From Candidatus Cloacimonadota bacterium (lineage in GTDB: Bacteria; Muiribacteriota; UBA6191; JACPRK01), in assembly GCA_021772705.1 (NCBI GenBank), contig JAJFLN010000764.1, positions 1-15,319 of the forward strand: a stretch of DNA of 15,319 bases, read 5' to 3'. Positions 5,357-12,264 of this stretch are shown here, one piece after another. Made by a program: the position numbers and the translations under genes. The notes under the pieces are model-generated. The model was not told where the DNA came from. It worked only from the letters and a program-made list of their open reading frames with translations, and searched no databases. The first letter of the stretch is position 1. Every line of letters starts with the position of its first letter.

Positions 5357-7155
5357 CGGCCCGAAGGAAATCTCTCCAGCGGTTGCTGGGGTATGCCAGG
5401 AAGCACACCCGGGCATTCCTCCTCGGCGGACTTCTGTTGCTCATCACCAACGGCCTTCAGACCGCCTTTCCCTGGTATCTCAAAGAGGCCATTGAGGCGG
5501 TCCGGACCCAGGCCTCGGAGTCCCAGCTCCTGCGGATCGTTCTCACCCTCCTCGCCGTCGCCCTCTTGCAGGGAGTGGCTCGGATCTTCTCCAGGACCAT
5601 CGTTTACCAGGCCGGTCGCAGCATCGAGTCCGAGCTCCGGGACGACGTCTTCGCTCATCTGTCCCGCCTCTCGCCCTCGTTCTACGATCAGTGGAGAACG
5701 GGAGAGATCCTCTCCCGGGCGACCAACGACACCAGCGACGTGCGCATGTTTCTGGGCGCTGGATTCCTGCAGATATGGAACACGGTCTTCGTCTACATCA
5801 CCACCGTGGGGATGATGCTGATCATCAATCCGAGCCTGACGCTCTATGCCCTGGTTCCCTTTCCGGTTCTCGCCGTGTTCTTCAACAGGATGAGTCGAAG
5901 GATGCACCAGCACTACCTGACAGTCCAGCAGGAGCTGGGCTCCCTCAGCACCAACCTTCAGGAGTCTCTCTCGGGCATCTTCCATCTGAAGGCGTACAAC
6001 CGGGAGGCCCGGGAGGCGGAGGTCTTCGCCGAAGGGAACCGGCGTTACACGGAAGCCAACCTCTCCCTGGAGAAGATGGCCGGGGTCATCTTCCCCACCG
6101 TGGGCGCCGTGGCTGGTCTCGGAACGGTGGTGCTGCTCTATCTTGGCGGCCAGGATGTGGTGGCGGGGCGGATCACCCTGGGAGAGTTCGTAGCCTTCAA
6201 CGCTTACCTGGGTCTCCTTCTCTGGCCGACCATCGGACTGGGTTGGATCTTGAACGTCCTGGAGCGAGGTCTCGCCGCCATGGGGCGCCTCGACGAGTTG
6301 CTGGATCAGGTCCCCTCCATCACCGATCCACCTGAGGTCATCGATGTGCTGAACCTGGCAGCTGACCTGGAGCTTCGGGATCTCACCTTCCAGTACGAAG
6401 GCGCCGACGGCAACCCGGGACCGGAAGTGCTGAAGGGCATCTCGGCCAACATCCCCGCCGGCGCTACCTGCGCCATCGTGGGCGGCACGGGCAGCGGCAA
6501 GACCACTCTGGTCCACCTGATGGCTCGGCTTTACGAAGTGGGCGAGGGACAGATCTTCATCGGCGGTCATGATGTGACCCGCTTGTCCCTGAGTCAGCTA
6601 CGGCGGGCCTTCGCATTCGTCCCCCAGGACAACTATCTGTTCAGCATCTCCCTGGGAGAGAACCTGGCCTACGGATTACCCGAGATGGACTGGGATCGGG
6701 TCAAGTGGGCATCGGCGGTTTCCCGTCTGGAGAAGGACATCCCTGACCTGCCCCAGGGGTTCGATACCATCGTTGGAGAACGAGGAGTGATGCTCTCGGG
6801 AGGGCAGAGGCAGCGGGCCTGCATCGCCCGGGCTTTGACGAGGGATGCCCAGATCGTCGTCATCGACGATGCCCTGTCGGCTGTGGATACGGCCACGGAG
6901 GAAGAGATCCTGTCGGGCCTGAAGAAGTTCATGCACGGCAAGACATCGATCCTGATTTCCCATCGAGTCTCTACGGTCAAGTGGGCCGATCAGATCCTGG
7001 TGCTCGAGGAAGGGCGTCTGGTGGAGCAAGGAACCCATAGACAGCTGATCGCCCGGGGAGGAATCTACGCCGGCATGGCGGCCAGGCAGGCCCTGTCGGA
7101 TCAGATCGATTCATCCCCCCCAATAGACGTCAACTCCGAGCCGGGAGGGAGGTGA
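5353..7155 (+). CDS. ABC exporter half-transporter with degenerate ATP-site residue
   Basis: This 600-aa protein fuses six membrane helices (about 20-300; clear segments near 22-42, 60-78, 140-180 and 245-300) with a nucleotide-binding domain (about 340-580), as in type IV (MsbA/LmrA-like) exporters. Walker A is GGTGSGKT at 377-384, the Q-loop is Q425 (FVPQDNYLFS), the signature is LSGGQ at 481-485 and the switch His is H537 (ISHRVSTV). Walker B reads IVVIDDALSAVD: the catalytic Glu after D505 is Asp (D506). This pattern is typical of one partner of heterodimeric exporters. The next gene has the normal Glu but an unusual signature, so the two likely pair in the inner membrane. The start is ATG 5353 in ATGA overlap with nadE. 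The substrate cannot be read from the sequence. Confidence 0.93.
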   Translation: MTARRKSLQRLLGYARKHTRAFLLGGLLLLITNGLQTAFPWYLKEAIEAVRTQASESQLLRIVLTLLAVALLQGVARIFSRTIVYQAGRSIESELRDDVFAHLSRLSPSFYDQWRTGEILSRATNDTSDVRMFLGAGFLQIWNTVFVYITTVGMMLIINPSLTLYALVPFPVLAVFFNRMSRRMHQHYLTVQQELGSLSTNLQESLSGIFHLKAYNREAREAEVFAEGNRRYTEANLSLEKMAGVIFPTVGAVAGLGTVVLLYLGGQDVVAGRITLGEFVAFNAYLGLLLWPTIGLGWILNVLERGLAAMGRLDELLDQVPSITDPPEVIDVLNLAADLELRDLTFQYEGADGNPGPEVLKGISANIPAGATCAIVGGTGSGKTTLVHLMARLYEVGEGQIFIGGHDVTRLSLSQLRRAFAFVPQDNYLFSISLGENLAYGLPEMDWDRVKWASAVSRLEKDIPDLPQGFDTIVGERGVMLSGGQRQRACIARALTRDAQIVVIDDALSAVDTATEEEILSGLKKFMHGKTSILISHRVSTVKWADQILVLEEGRLVEQGTHRQLIARGGIYAGMAARQALSDQIDSSPPIDVNSEPGGR

Positions 7156-7158
7156 CCT

Positions 7159-9012
7159 GTGGCCACCAGCTCCATCGAAGAAGAAGAGCGAAACTCCCGA
7201 GGACTGAAGTCTTCCCGGGACTGGCGGATGATCCGCCGTATCGCGCGACTGATGCTCCCTTACAAGGTTCTGGTCATTCTCTCCCTGGTCCTCCTTCCTC
7301 TTGTCGCGGTGGCTCAGCTCGCTCAGCCCTACCTCCTCAAGGTCGTGATCGACCAGGCCTTGATGACAGGAAACTCGGATCTGCTGGGCCTGCTGGCCAT
7401 CGCCTACGTGGTCAGCCTATGCGTCGAAGCGGTGCTCCGGTTCGCCCAGAACTTCAGCACCCAGATTGCAGGGCAGCGGTTCATGTTCGACCTGCGTCAA
7501 TCCCTGTTCCAGCGCCTGCTCGAGCATTCGGCGTCGTTCCATGATCGGAATCCTCCCGGGACGATGATGACGCGCGTCACGACGGATGTCGAATCCCTGA
7601 ACTCCCTCTTCACTTCCGGCGTCGTTGCGGTCTGTTCCGACACCGTGGGCATCCTGGCCAGCTCGGTCATGCTCTTCTGGCTGGATTGGAGGCTGGCTCT
7701 GTTCTGCTTCGTGGCCATCCCGATCTTGGTGCCGGTCCTGCATCTGTTCAGGCAGTGGATGCGCCACGTGTTCCGGATAACCAAGGAGATGCTGTCCCGG
7801 ATGAACGCCTACCTGGCGGAGGTGGTCGCAGGAATTCGGGTGGTTCAACTCTTCGAGCGGGAGGAGAGAAACGGGGTCGAGTTCTCGGAGCTGAACCGTC
7901 AGTTCAAGGACGCCTACGACAAGTCCAACGTCTACGAGGCCACGCTCTTCTCATTCGTGGAGTTTGTCAGCCGGGTCGTGGTGGCTGGACTCATCTGGTT
8001 CGGCGGACGGTCGATCCTCGAGGGGGCCCTCACCTTCGGAACTCTGGTCGCCGTCGTGGAATACGCCAACAACCTGTTCATCCCCGTCCGGGACCTTTCG
8101 GCCAAGTTCGCCATCTTGCAGAGCGCCATGGCCAGCGCGGAGCGGATCTTCTCCATCCTCGACGCTCCTGTCGAGATCGTTTATCCCGATCCCTCCGTGA
8201 GTAAGGCTGGCTCCCTGGGGGCCGTCGAGTTCGACCATGTGGAGTTCGCATACGGATCGGGAGACCCGGTGCTCAGGGACATGAGCCTCAGGATCGAACC
8301 GGGGGAGAAGATCGCCGTCGTGGGCGCCACCGGCGCTGGCAAGAGTAGCTTCATGAAGCTCATCTCCCGATTCTACGACCCCACGGCCGGAGCGATTCGC
8401 ATCGATGGGATCGATCTGAGGCAGATGGACAAGGAGTCCCTGAGGAAGACCGTCAACGTCGTCCTTCAGGACGTCTTCATCTTCTCAGGGACCGTGGCGG
8501 ACAACATCTCGCTCGGGGACCCGAGCATCAGCCGGCAACGGATCATCGAGGCGGCCCGCTCCGTCAATGCCGAAAAGTTCATTCAACGGCTTCCCGGCGG
8601 CTATGACGGACACCTGCGGGAGCGGGGCAACAACCTGAGCATCGGCGAACGGCAGCTGCTCTCCTTCGCTCGCGCTATGGTCCTGGACCCGAGAATCCTG
8701 ATCATGGACGAGGCCACGAGCTCGGTGGACACCGAGACGGAGGTCCTCATTCAGGCGGCGCTCAAGAAGGTGATGGCCGGCAGGACGACCATCGTCATCG
8801 CTCACCGCCTGTCGACCATCCGTGATGCGAACCGCATACTTGTGCTGCACAAGGGCTGTCTCGTCGAGGAGGGTACACACAAGGTACTCATGGGCCGTAC
8901 CGGCATCTACAGGCGGCTCTACGAGCTGCAGTATCAGGATGATGAGCGCCTCGAACCCGGGTCCGAAACAGCTCCCCCCAGCGAGACCGCCGAGGCTGTG
9001 CCGGCGATCTGA
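7159..9012 (+). CDS. ABC exporter half-transporter, catalytically complete partner
   Basis: This 617-aa protein has a six-helix membrane domain (about 30-330) and a nucleotide-binding domain (about 355-595). Walker A is GATGAGKS at 389-396, the Q-loop is Q437 (VVLQDVFIFSG), Walker B is ILIMDEATSSVD with the catalytic Glu at E518, and H549 lies in IAHRLSTI. The signature is LSIGE (493-497) instead of LSGGQ. In a heterodimer with the upstream protein, this signature and the Asp-type Walker B of the partner would both fall in the same degenerate ATP site, while this protein's Walker motifs and the partner's LSGGQ make the active site. The start is GTG 7159, 3 bp after the preceding stop, with GGAGG 6 bases upstream. 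It is the last gene of the plus-strand run; the acidic and Pro-rich tail is not conserved-looking. Confidence 0.93.
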   Translation: MATSSIEEEERNSRGLKSSRDWRMIRRIARLMLPYKVLVILSLVLLPLVAVAQLAQPYLLKVVIDQALMTGNSDLLGLLAIAYVVSLCVEAVLRFAQNFSTQIAGQRFMFDLRQSLFQRLLEHSASFHDRNPPGTMMTRVTTDVESLNSLFTSGVVAVCSDTVGILASSVMLFWLDWRLALFCFVAIPILVPVLHLFRQWMRHVFRITKEMLSRMNAYLAEVVAGIRVVQLFEREERNGVEFSELNRQFKDAYDKSNVYEATLFSFVEFVSRVVVAGLIWFGGRSILEGALTFGTLVAVVEYANNLFIPVRDLSAKFAILQSAMASAERIFSILDAPVEIVYPDPSVSKAGSLGAVEFDHVEFAYGSGDPVLRDMSLRIEPGEKIAVVGATGAGKSSFMKLISRFYDPTAGAIRIDGIDLRQMDKESLRKTVNVVLQDVFIFSGTVADNISLGDPSISRQRIIEAARSVNAEKFIQRLPGGYDGHLRERGNNLSIGERQLLSFARAMVLDPRILIMDEATSSVDTETEVLIQAALKKVMAGRTTIVIAHRLSTIRDANRILVLHKGCLVEEGTHKVLMGRTGIYRRLYELQYQDDERLEPGSETAPPSETAEAVPAI

Positions 9013-9195
9013 GCCCCCTCCATGCTCCTCGGGTTCGTCACGGACATTACCTGCGGGACAGCTGAACCGATCCCGCAGCCGCCCCCTTCGGCGCTCCGGG
9101 TCCCGCCGGACCTGTACTCCCGACGAAACCCGATCCCGTCCAGTGTTTCTTCGCAGAGATTCGACTCCATTCAGCTGGAAGCTCCGCCTCCTGAC

Positions 9196-9224
9196 CCCAC
9201 CAGGGAGCACTGCCCCCTGGTGGG
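9196..9224. terminator. hairpin between convergent genes
   Basis: A perfect 10-bp stem, CCCACCAGGG with CCCTGGTGGG, encloses a 9-nt loop. It lies in the gap between the end of the ABC exporter gene (9012) and the end of ssb (9261). No run of T follows on either strand, so it is not a textbook intrinsic terminator, but its place suits a bidirectional 3' end or RNA-stabilising stem. The rest of the 248-bp gap shows no gene. Confidence 0.55.
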
Positions 9225-9260
9225 AGATTGAGCGCAAATCCAGATCCCTGCGTCGCGGTA

Positions 9261-9674
9261 CTAGCCCGTGATGAAGTCGTCGGCGGAACCTGCGACGGAA
9301 CCTCCGTCTTCTGCCGGTTTCGCCCTCTCCAGCTCCTCGGGGGGAAGGTAGTCCAGGAACTGGCAGTCGTTCACGATGATGTTGTGATAGGTCTTGTTCT
9401 CGCCCTTCTCGTTGGTCACGGTCCGGGTCTGAAGACGTCCGTCCACCAGCACCTTCCTCCCCTTCCGGGAGTACTGGCCCAGGAACTCGGCCGTCTTCGA
9501 GTAGGCCACGAGGTTGAAGAAGCTCGCCTCGTCGCGCTTCTGTCCCTCCTTGTCCAGCCACTTGCGATTCACGGCCAGCCCGAGCCGGGTCATGGGATTC
9601 CCGTTGGCCATCATCCGCATGTCCGGGTCCTTTGTCAGGTTGCCCAAGAGGATCACCTTGTTCATCGAAGCCAT
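9261..9674 (-). CDS. ssb: single-stranded DNA-binding protein
   Basis: This 137-aa protein binds single-stranded DNA in replication, repair and recombination. The N-terminal OB fold is clear: MNKVILLGNLTKDPDMR, then MTRLGLAVNRKW, SFFNLVAYSKTAEFLGQYSRKGRKVLVDGRLQT and the YHNIIVNDCQFLD strand. The C-terminal tail is short (about 28 residues) and ends ADDFITG rather than the usual acidic tip finishing in Pro-Phe, so the site that recruits partner proteins is altered. A Tyr replaces the common Trp in the VAW motif. The start is ATG 9674, with AGGAGGT 6 bases upstream; a second ATG at 9665 is possible. It is transcribed alone, divergent from the permease gene. Such short-tailed SSB can be the main or an additional copy; the window does not tell. 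Confidence 0.93.
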   Translation of the reverse strand: MASMNKVILLGNLTKDPDMRMMANGNPMTRLGLAVNRKWLDKEGQKRDEASFFNLVAYSKTAEFLGQYSRKGRKVLVDGRLQTRTVTNEKGENKTYHNIIVNDCQFLDYLPPEELERAKPAEDGGSVAGSADDFITG

Positions 9675-9767
9675 TTCCTTACCTCCTCCTCTCTGTGAGA
9701 GGGTCTGTTGTGTTCGCCGCGGTTCTTGCGGCAGGAGGAAAGCCTAGCTTTTGGCAATGGCGTGGAG

Positions 9768-9803
9768 GGCTGAAACGGGCTGATGCAGGCTGAAACGGGC
9801 TGA
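9768..9803. repeat. two 16-bp direct repeats, 20 bp apart, between ssb and the permease
   Basis: The sequence GGCTGAAACGGGCTGA occurs at 9768-9783 and again identically at 9788-9803. The 20-bp period is close to two helical turns, as in operators bound by dimers on one DNA face. The site sits about 94 bp upstream of the ssb start and 55 bp upstream of the permease start, so it could act on either promoter. Function is inferred only from position and spacing. Confidence 0.6.
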
Positions 9804-9842
9804 CATCTGGTTGCTGGTGGTCAGTGACGGCGCGGCTCATGC

Positions 9843-9848
9843 TATAAA
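9843..9848 (+). promoter_or_regulatory. possible -10 box upstream of the permease gene
   Basis: TATAAA lies in otherwise GC-rich sequence on the plus strand. No convincing -35 is found 16-18 bases upstream. Transcription would start near 9855, so translation from TTG 9858 would be almost leaderless; a start at ATG 9885 would leave about 30 nt. This makes the later start attractive. Confidence 0.3.
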
Positions 9849-9857
9849 GTCAGGGCA

Positions 9858-10862
9858 TTGAATTCTCTGAAGATACAGCGCTGGATGAAGAGCATTCTGC
9901 TCCACACGGTGCTGCTTTCCGGTGCCGTGATCATGGTCTTCCCCTTCTTCTGGATGGTGACGACGAGCTTCAAGAGTCCCGCGGAGGTGATGGACAACGA
10001 GAAGTGGCTGCCGGGACAGAAGTTCTATTACACCTTCACCAACCCCCTAGGGGAGGTGGAGGAGGTCGAAGTGGAGATCCTGGAAGGGCCTCTTGCCGAT
10101 GGACAGGTTCAAATCCGGCACTGGTCCGGAAGTTTCCGAGGACGGCGGGAGTGGCTCCACCAGTCGAAGGTGGTCCGAAAGGTCTGGCTCTGGGAAAACT
10201 ACGTCACGGCCTGGAACACGGTTCAACCTGACTTCGGTCAGTACTTCTGGGTCAGCGCCGTGACGGCCACCCTGACCACCGCCGGTCAGCTGGTGACCAG
10301 CATCCTCGCTGCCTACGCCTTCGCCTTCATGCGATTTCCCGGCAAGGAGCTGATCTTCCTGATCTTCATCGCCACCATGATGGTCCCTCAACAGGTCTTG
10401 CTCGTCCCGGACTTCCTCATCCTGAAGAAGCTGGGGCTCTTCGACACCTATGCGGCCCTGACCGTGCCATGGATGGCTGCGGCCTTCGGTGTCTTCCTGC
10501 TGCGCCAGTTCTTCCTGGCCATTCCCAGGGACCTCTACGATGCGGCCATCGTCGATGGCTGTTCCCGGTTCGGGTTCCTCTGGAGAATCCTGGTCCCCCT
10601 TTCGGTGCCTCCTATCTTGACCCTCACGATCTTCACGTTCCTCAGCTCCTGGAATGCTCTTCTCTGGCCGCTGATCGCCACCAGCACGCCACAGCTGCGC
10701 ACGGTTCAGGTTGGGCTCTCCTACTTCAGCCAGGAGTCCGGCACCCGGTGGGAGCTGCTGATGGCGGCATCGACCTTCTCGATTCTCCCCCTGGTCATCC
10801 TCTACATCATTTTCCAGAGGCAGTTCATCCAGGGCATCGCACACACCGGTCTGAAGGGGTAG
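9858..10862 (+). CDS. carbohydrate-type (CUT1, MalG-like) ABC transporter permease
   Basis: The product is up to 334 aa and is an inner-membrane permease of a binding-protein-dependent importer, probably for sugars. Membrane segments are near 13-36, 131-157, 164-188, 197-220, 250-272 and 300-320. The cytoplasmic EAA loop that docks the ATPase is present at 223-247 (PRDLYDAAIVDGCSRFGFLWRILVP). Between the first helix and ENYVTAW (113-119) there is an extra external stretch of about 55 charged residues compared with typical MalG, rich in Glu/Val. No binding protein, second permease or ATPase is nearby, so the partner genes must lie elsewhere. The start is uncertain: TTG 9858 has AGGG only two bases before it, and ATG 9885 (MKSILLHTV) gives a normal first helix. 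The kinase gene follows after 4 bp. Confidence 0.87.
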   Translation: MNSLKIQRWMKSILLHTVLLSGAVIMVFPFFWMVTTSFKSPAEVMDNEKWLPGQKFYYTFTNPLGEVEEVEVEILEGPLADGQVQIRHWSGSFRGRREWLHQSKVVRKVWLWENYVTAWNTVQPDFGQYFWVSAVTATLTTAGQLVTSILAAYAFAFMRFPGKELIFLIFIATMMVPQQVLLVPDFLILKKLGLFDTYAALTVPWMAAAFGVFLLRQFFLAIPRDLYDAAIVDGCSRFGFLWRILVPLSVPPILTLTIFTFLSSWNALLWPLIATSTPQLRTVQVGLSYFSQESGTRWELLMAASTFSILPLVILYIIFQRQFIQGIAHTGLKG

Positions 10863-10866
10863 TGCC

Positions 10867-12129
10867 GTGGATCTGATAGGGAAGAAGCTCTGGCACTACC
10901 GGATCGAATCAGTCCTGGGGGCCGGCGGCTCCGCCACGGTCTACCAGGCTTTCGATGAGCGAAATGATCGTCCCGTGGCGATCAAGATCCTGCCGGAGGG
11001 ACTCGACGCCGCCCAGCTGCAGCGATTCAAGCAGGAGACCAAGGTACTCTCTCAGCTGGATCACCCGAACATCGTCCAGATCCTGGATATCGGTTCCGCC
11101 GAGGGCCGCTTCTTCTATGTCATGGAGAGCATCTCGTCCTCGACGTTGAAGGACCTGATCGCACGCCGGTTCTCCAGGGGGGGCAAGGGGTTCACTCTGG
11201 CCGAGATTCTCACCCTGGCCAGCGACATCTGTGAGGCCCTTCAGTGCAGCCACGAGAACGGAGTCTTCCACAGGGACGTGAAACCCTCGAATATTCTCGT
11301 GACGAAGCAGATGAAGTCCATCCTCTTCGACTTCGGGCTGGCCAAGTGGCTTGACGAGAAGACACTCACCCAGGCCGGGACGCTGATGGGAACGCCGCTT
11401 TACATGTCACCGGAGCAGCTGCGAGGTGGTGACGTGGACCAGCGGTCCGACATCTACCAGGTCGGCCTGGTCCTCTACCAGCTCGTCACGGGACAGGTGC
11501 CCTTCGCTGATGAAACTCCCTACATCTCGGCTACCCGCCGTCTCAACGAGGCGATTCCACCGCCCTCGTCGAAGAAGGATGGCATCCCCGGCGGTCTGGA
11601 GCAGATCATCATGCGCTGTCTGGAGCGAGACGGGCAGCGGAGGTACAAGACCATGGCGGACATGCTCGAGGACCTGGCTAGGATTTCCTCGGCCTCGACC
11701 TCAGGAGCCACGTCGGACAAGACGATCATCCGGCGTCTGCCGGACTCCGTTCCGGCCAAGCGAGTGGCAGCCGTGGTGCTCGCCGCTCTCATCGTTCTGG
11801 GTGTCACCTACGCCTTGTCTTCCGACCCGGGTCCCACGGTCCACGTCAGAGCCTTCACCGTCGTGCCCGGCCGGGAAGAGGCGGTCCTGTCATTCCGCAC
11901 AGACCCGCCTCTTCGTTCCGAGGTGATCTTCGGTGACCCCGACGATCTGGTCCGCCGCCTCGAACTCTCCTGGCAGGAGGCTACCCAGCACCGAGGCAGT
12001 CTGAGGGACCTGGAACCGGGGCACACTTACGCCTATCAGGTGCGTCTCCTGATGGAGCCGGACCGGATGAAGGCATTGCCTGTTCGGCAGTTCACGACGC
12101 TTCCGCCGGGGGCGACGCAGGGGAGATGA
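10867..12129 (+). CDS. membrane-anchored Ser/Thr protein kinase with external FN3-like domain
   Basis: This 420-aa bacterial (Hanks-type) kinase has a complete active site: Gly loop GAGGSATVY at 18-26, ATP-binding K40 (VAIKIL), helix-C E57, HRDVKPSN at 135-142 with catalytic D137, DFG at 155-157 and GTPLYMSPEQ at 175-184. The kinase domain ends near 275. One membrane helix spans about 298-317. Residues 325-413 form a predicted extracytoplasmic beta domain of fibronectin-III type (VRAFTVVPGREEAVLSF, DLEPGHTYAYQVRL and RQFTTLP). The start is GTG 10867, with GGGG 7 bases upstream and 4 bp after the permease stop, so the two genes are probably one transcript. The layout suggests an external signal controlling phosphorylation in the cytoplasm; the ligand and target are unknown. 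Confidence 0.93.
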   Translation: MDLIGKKLWHYRIESVLGAGGSATVYQAFDERNDRPVAIKILPEGLDAAQLQRFKQETKVLSQLDHPNIVQILDIGSAEGRFFYVMESISSSTLKDLIARRFSRGGKGFTLAEILTLASDICEALQCSHENGVFHRDVKPSNILVTKQMKSILFDFGLAKWLDEKTLTQAGTLMGTPLYMSPEQLRGGDVDQRSDIYQVGLVLYQLVTGQVPFADETPYISATRRLNEAIPPPSSKKDGIPGGLEQIIMRCLERDGQRRYKTMADMLEDLARISSASTSGATSDKTIIRRLPDSVPAKRVAAVVLAALIVLGVTYALSSDPGPTVHVRAFTVVPGREEAVLSFRTDPPLRSEVIFGDPDDLVRRLELSWQEATQHRGSLRDLEPGHTYAYQVRLLMEPDRMKALPVRQFTTLPPGATQGR

Positions 12130-12133
12130 GTGA

Positions 12134-12258
12134 CGGGCTTCGGGCCTGGGGGTTCGGGCTTGGGGCTTCAGGCCTTGGGCTTGGGCTTGGGCTTGGGCTT
12201 GGGGCTTCGGGCTTGGGCTTGGGATTCGGGCTTGGGCTGCGGGTGCTGGGTTTGGGTT
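12134..12258 (+). repeat. G-run array of GGGCTT-like units between convergent genes
   Basis: In about 125 bp the plus strand has 18 runs of three or more G, separated by one to eight other bases. The core (12175-12204) is four perfect TTGGGC hexamers plus TTGGGG; flanks carry variants such as TTCGGGC and TTTGGG. The block fills the gap between the stop of the kinase gene (12129) and the stop of the facing gene (12265). The plus strand, and any RNA read through from the kinase gene, can in principle form G-quadruplexes. It has no coding role: open frames across it are side effects of the six-base unit. Confidence 0.85.
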
Positions 12259-12264
12259 GTGGTC

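Noticed and set aside
5221..6570. 449-codon minus-strand frame opposite the first ABC gene
   Set aside because: It is antisense to clear ABC exporter coding sequence. Such long antisense frames are common in high-GC genes; it has no recognised domain.
9013..9260. Possible small gene in the gap between the exporter and ssb
   Set aside because: Frames here lack ribosome binding sites and have no coherent composition; only the hairpin stands out.
8485..9561. 358-codon minus-strand frame across the ABC gene end and ssb
   Set aside because: It overlaps two well-supported genes and is Arg/Gly/Glu-rich without motifs.
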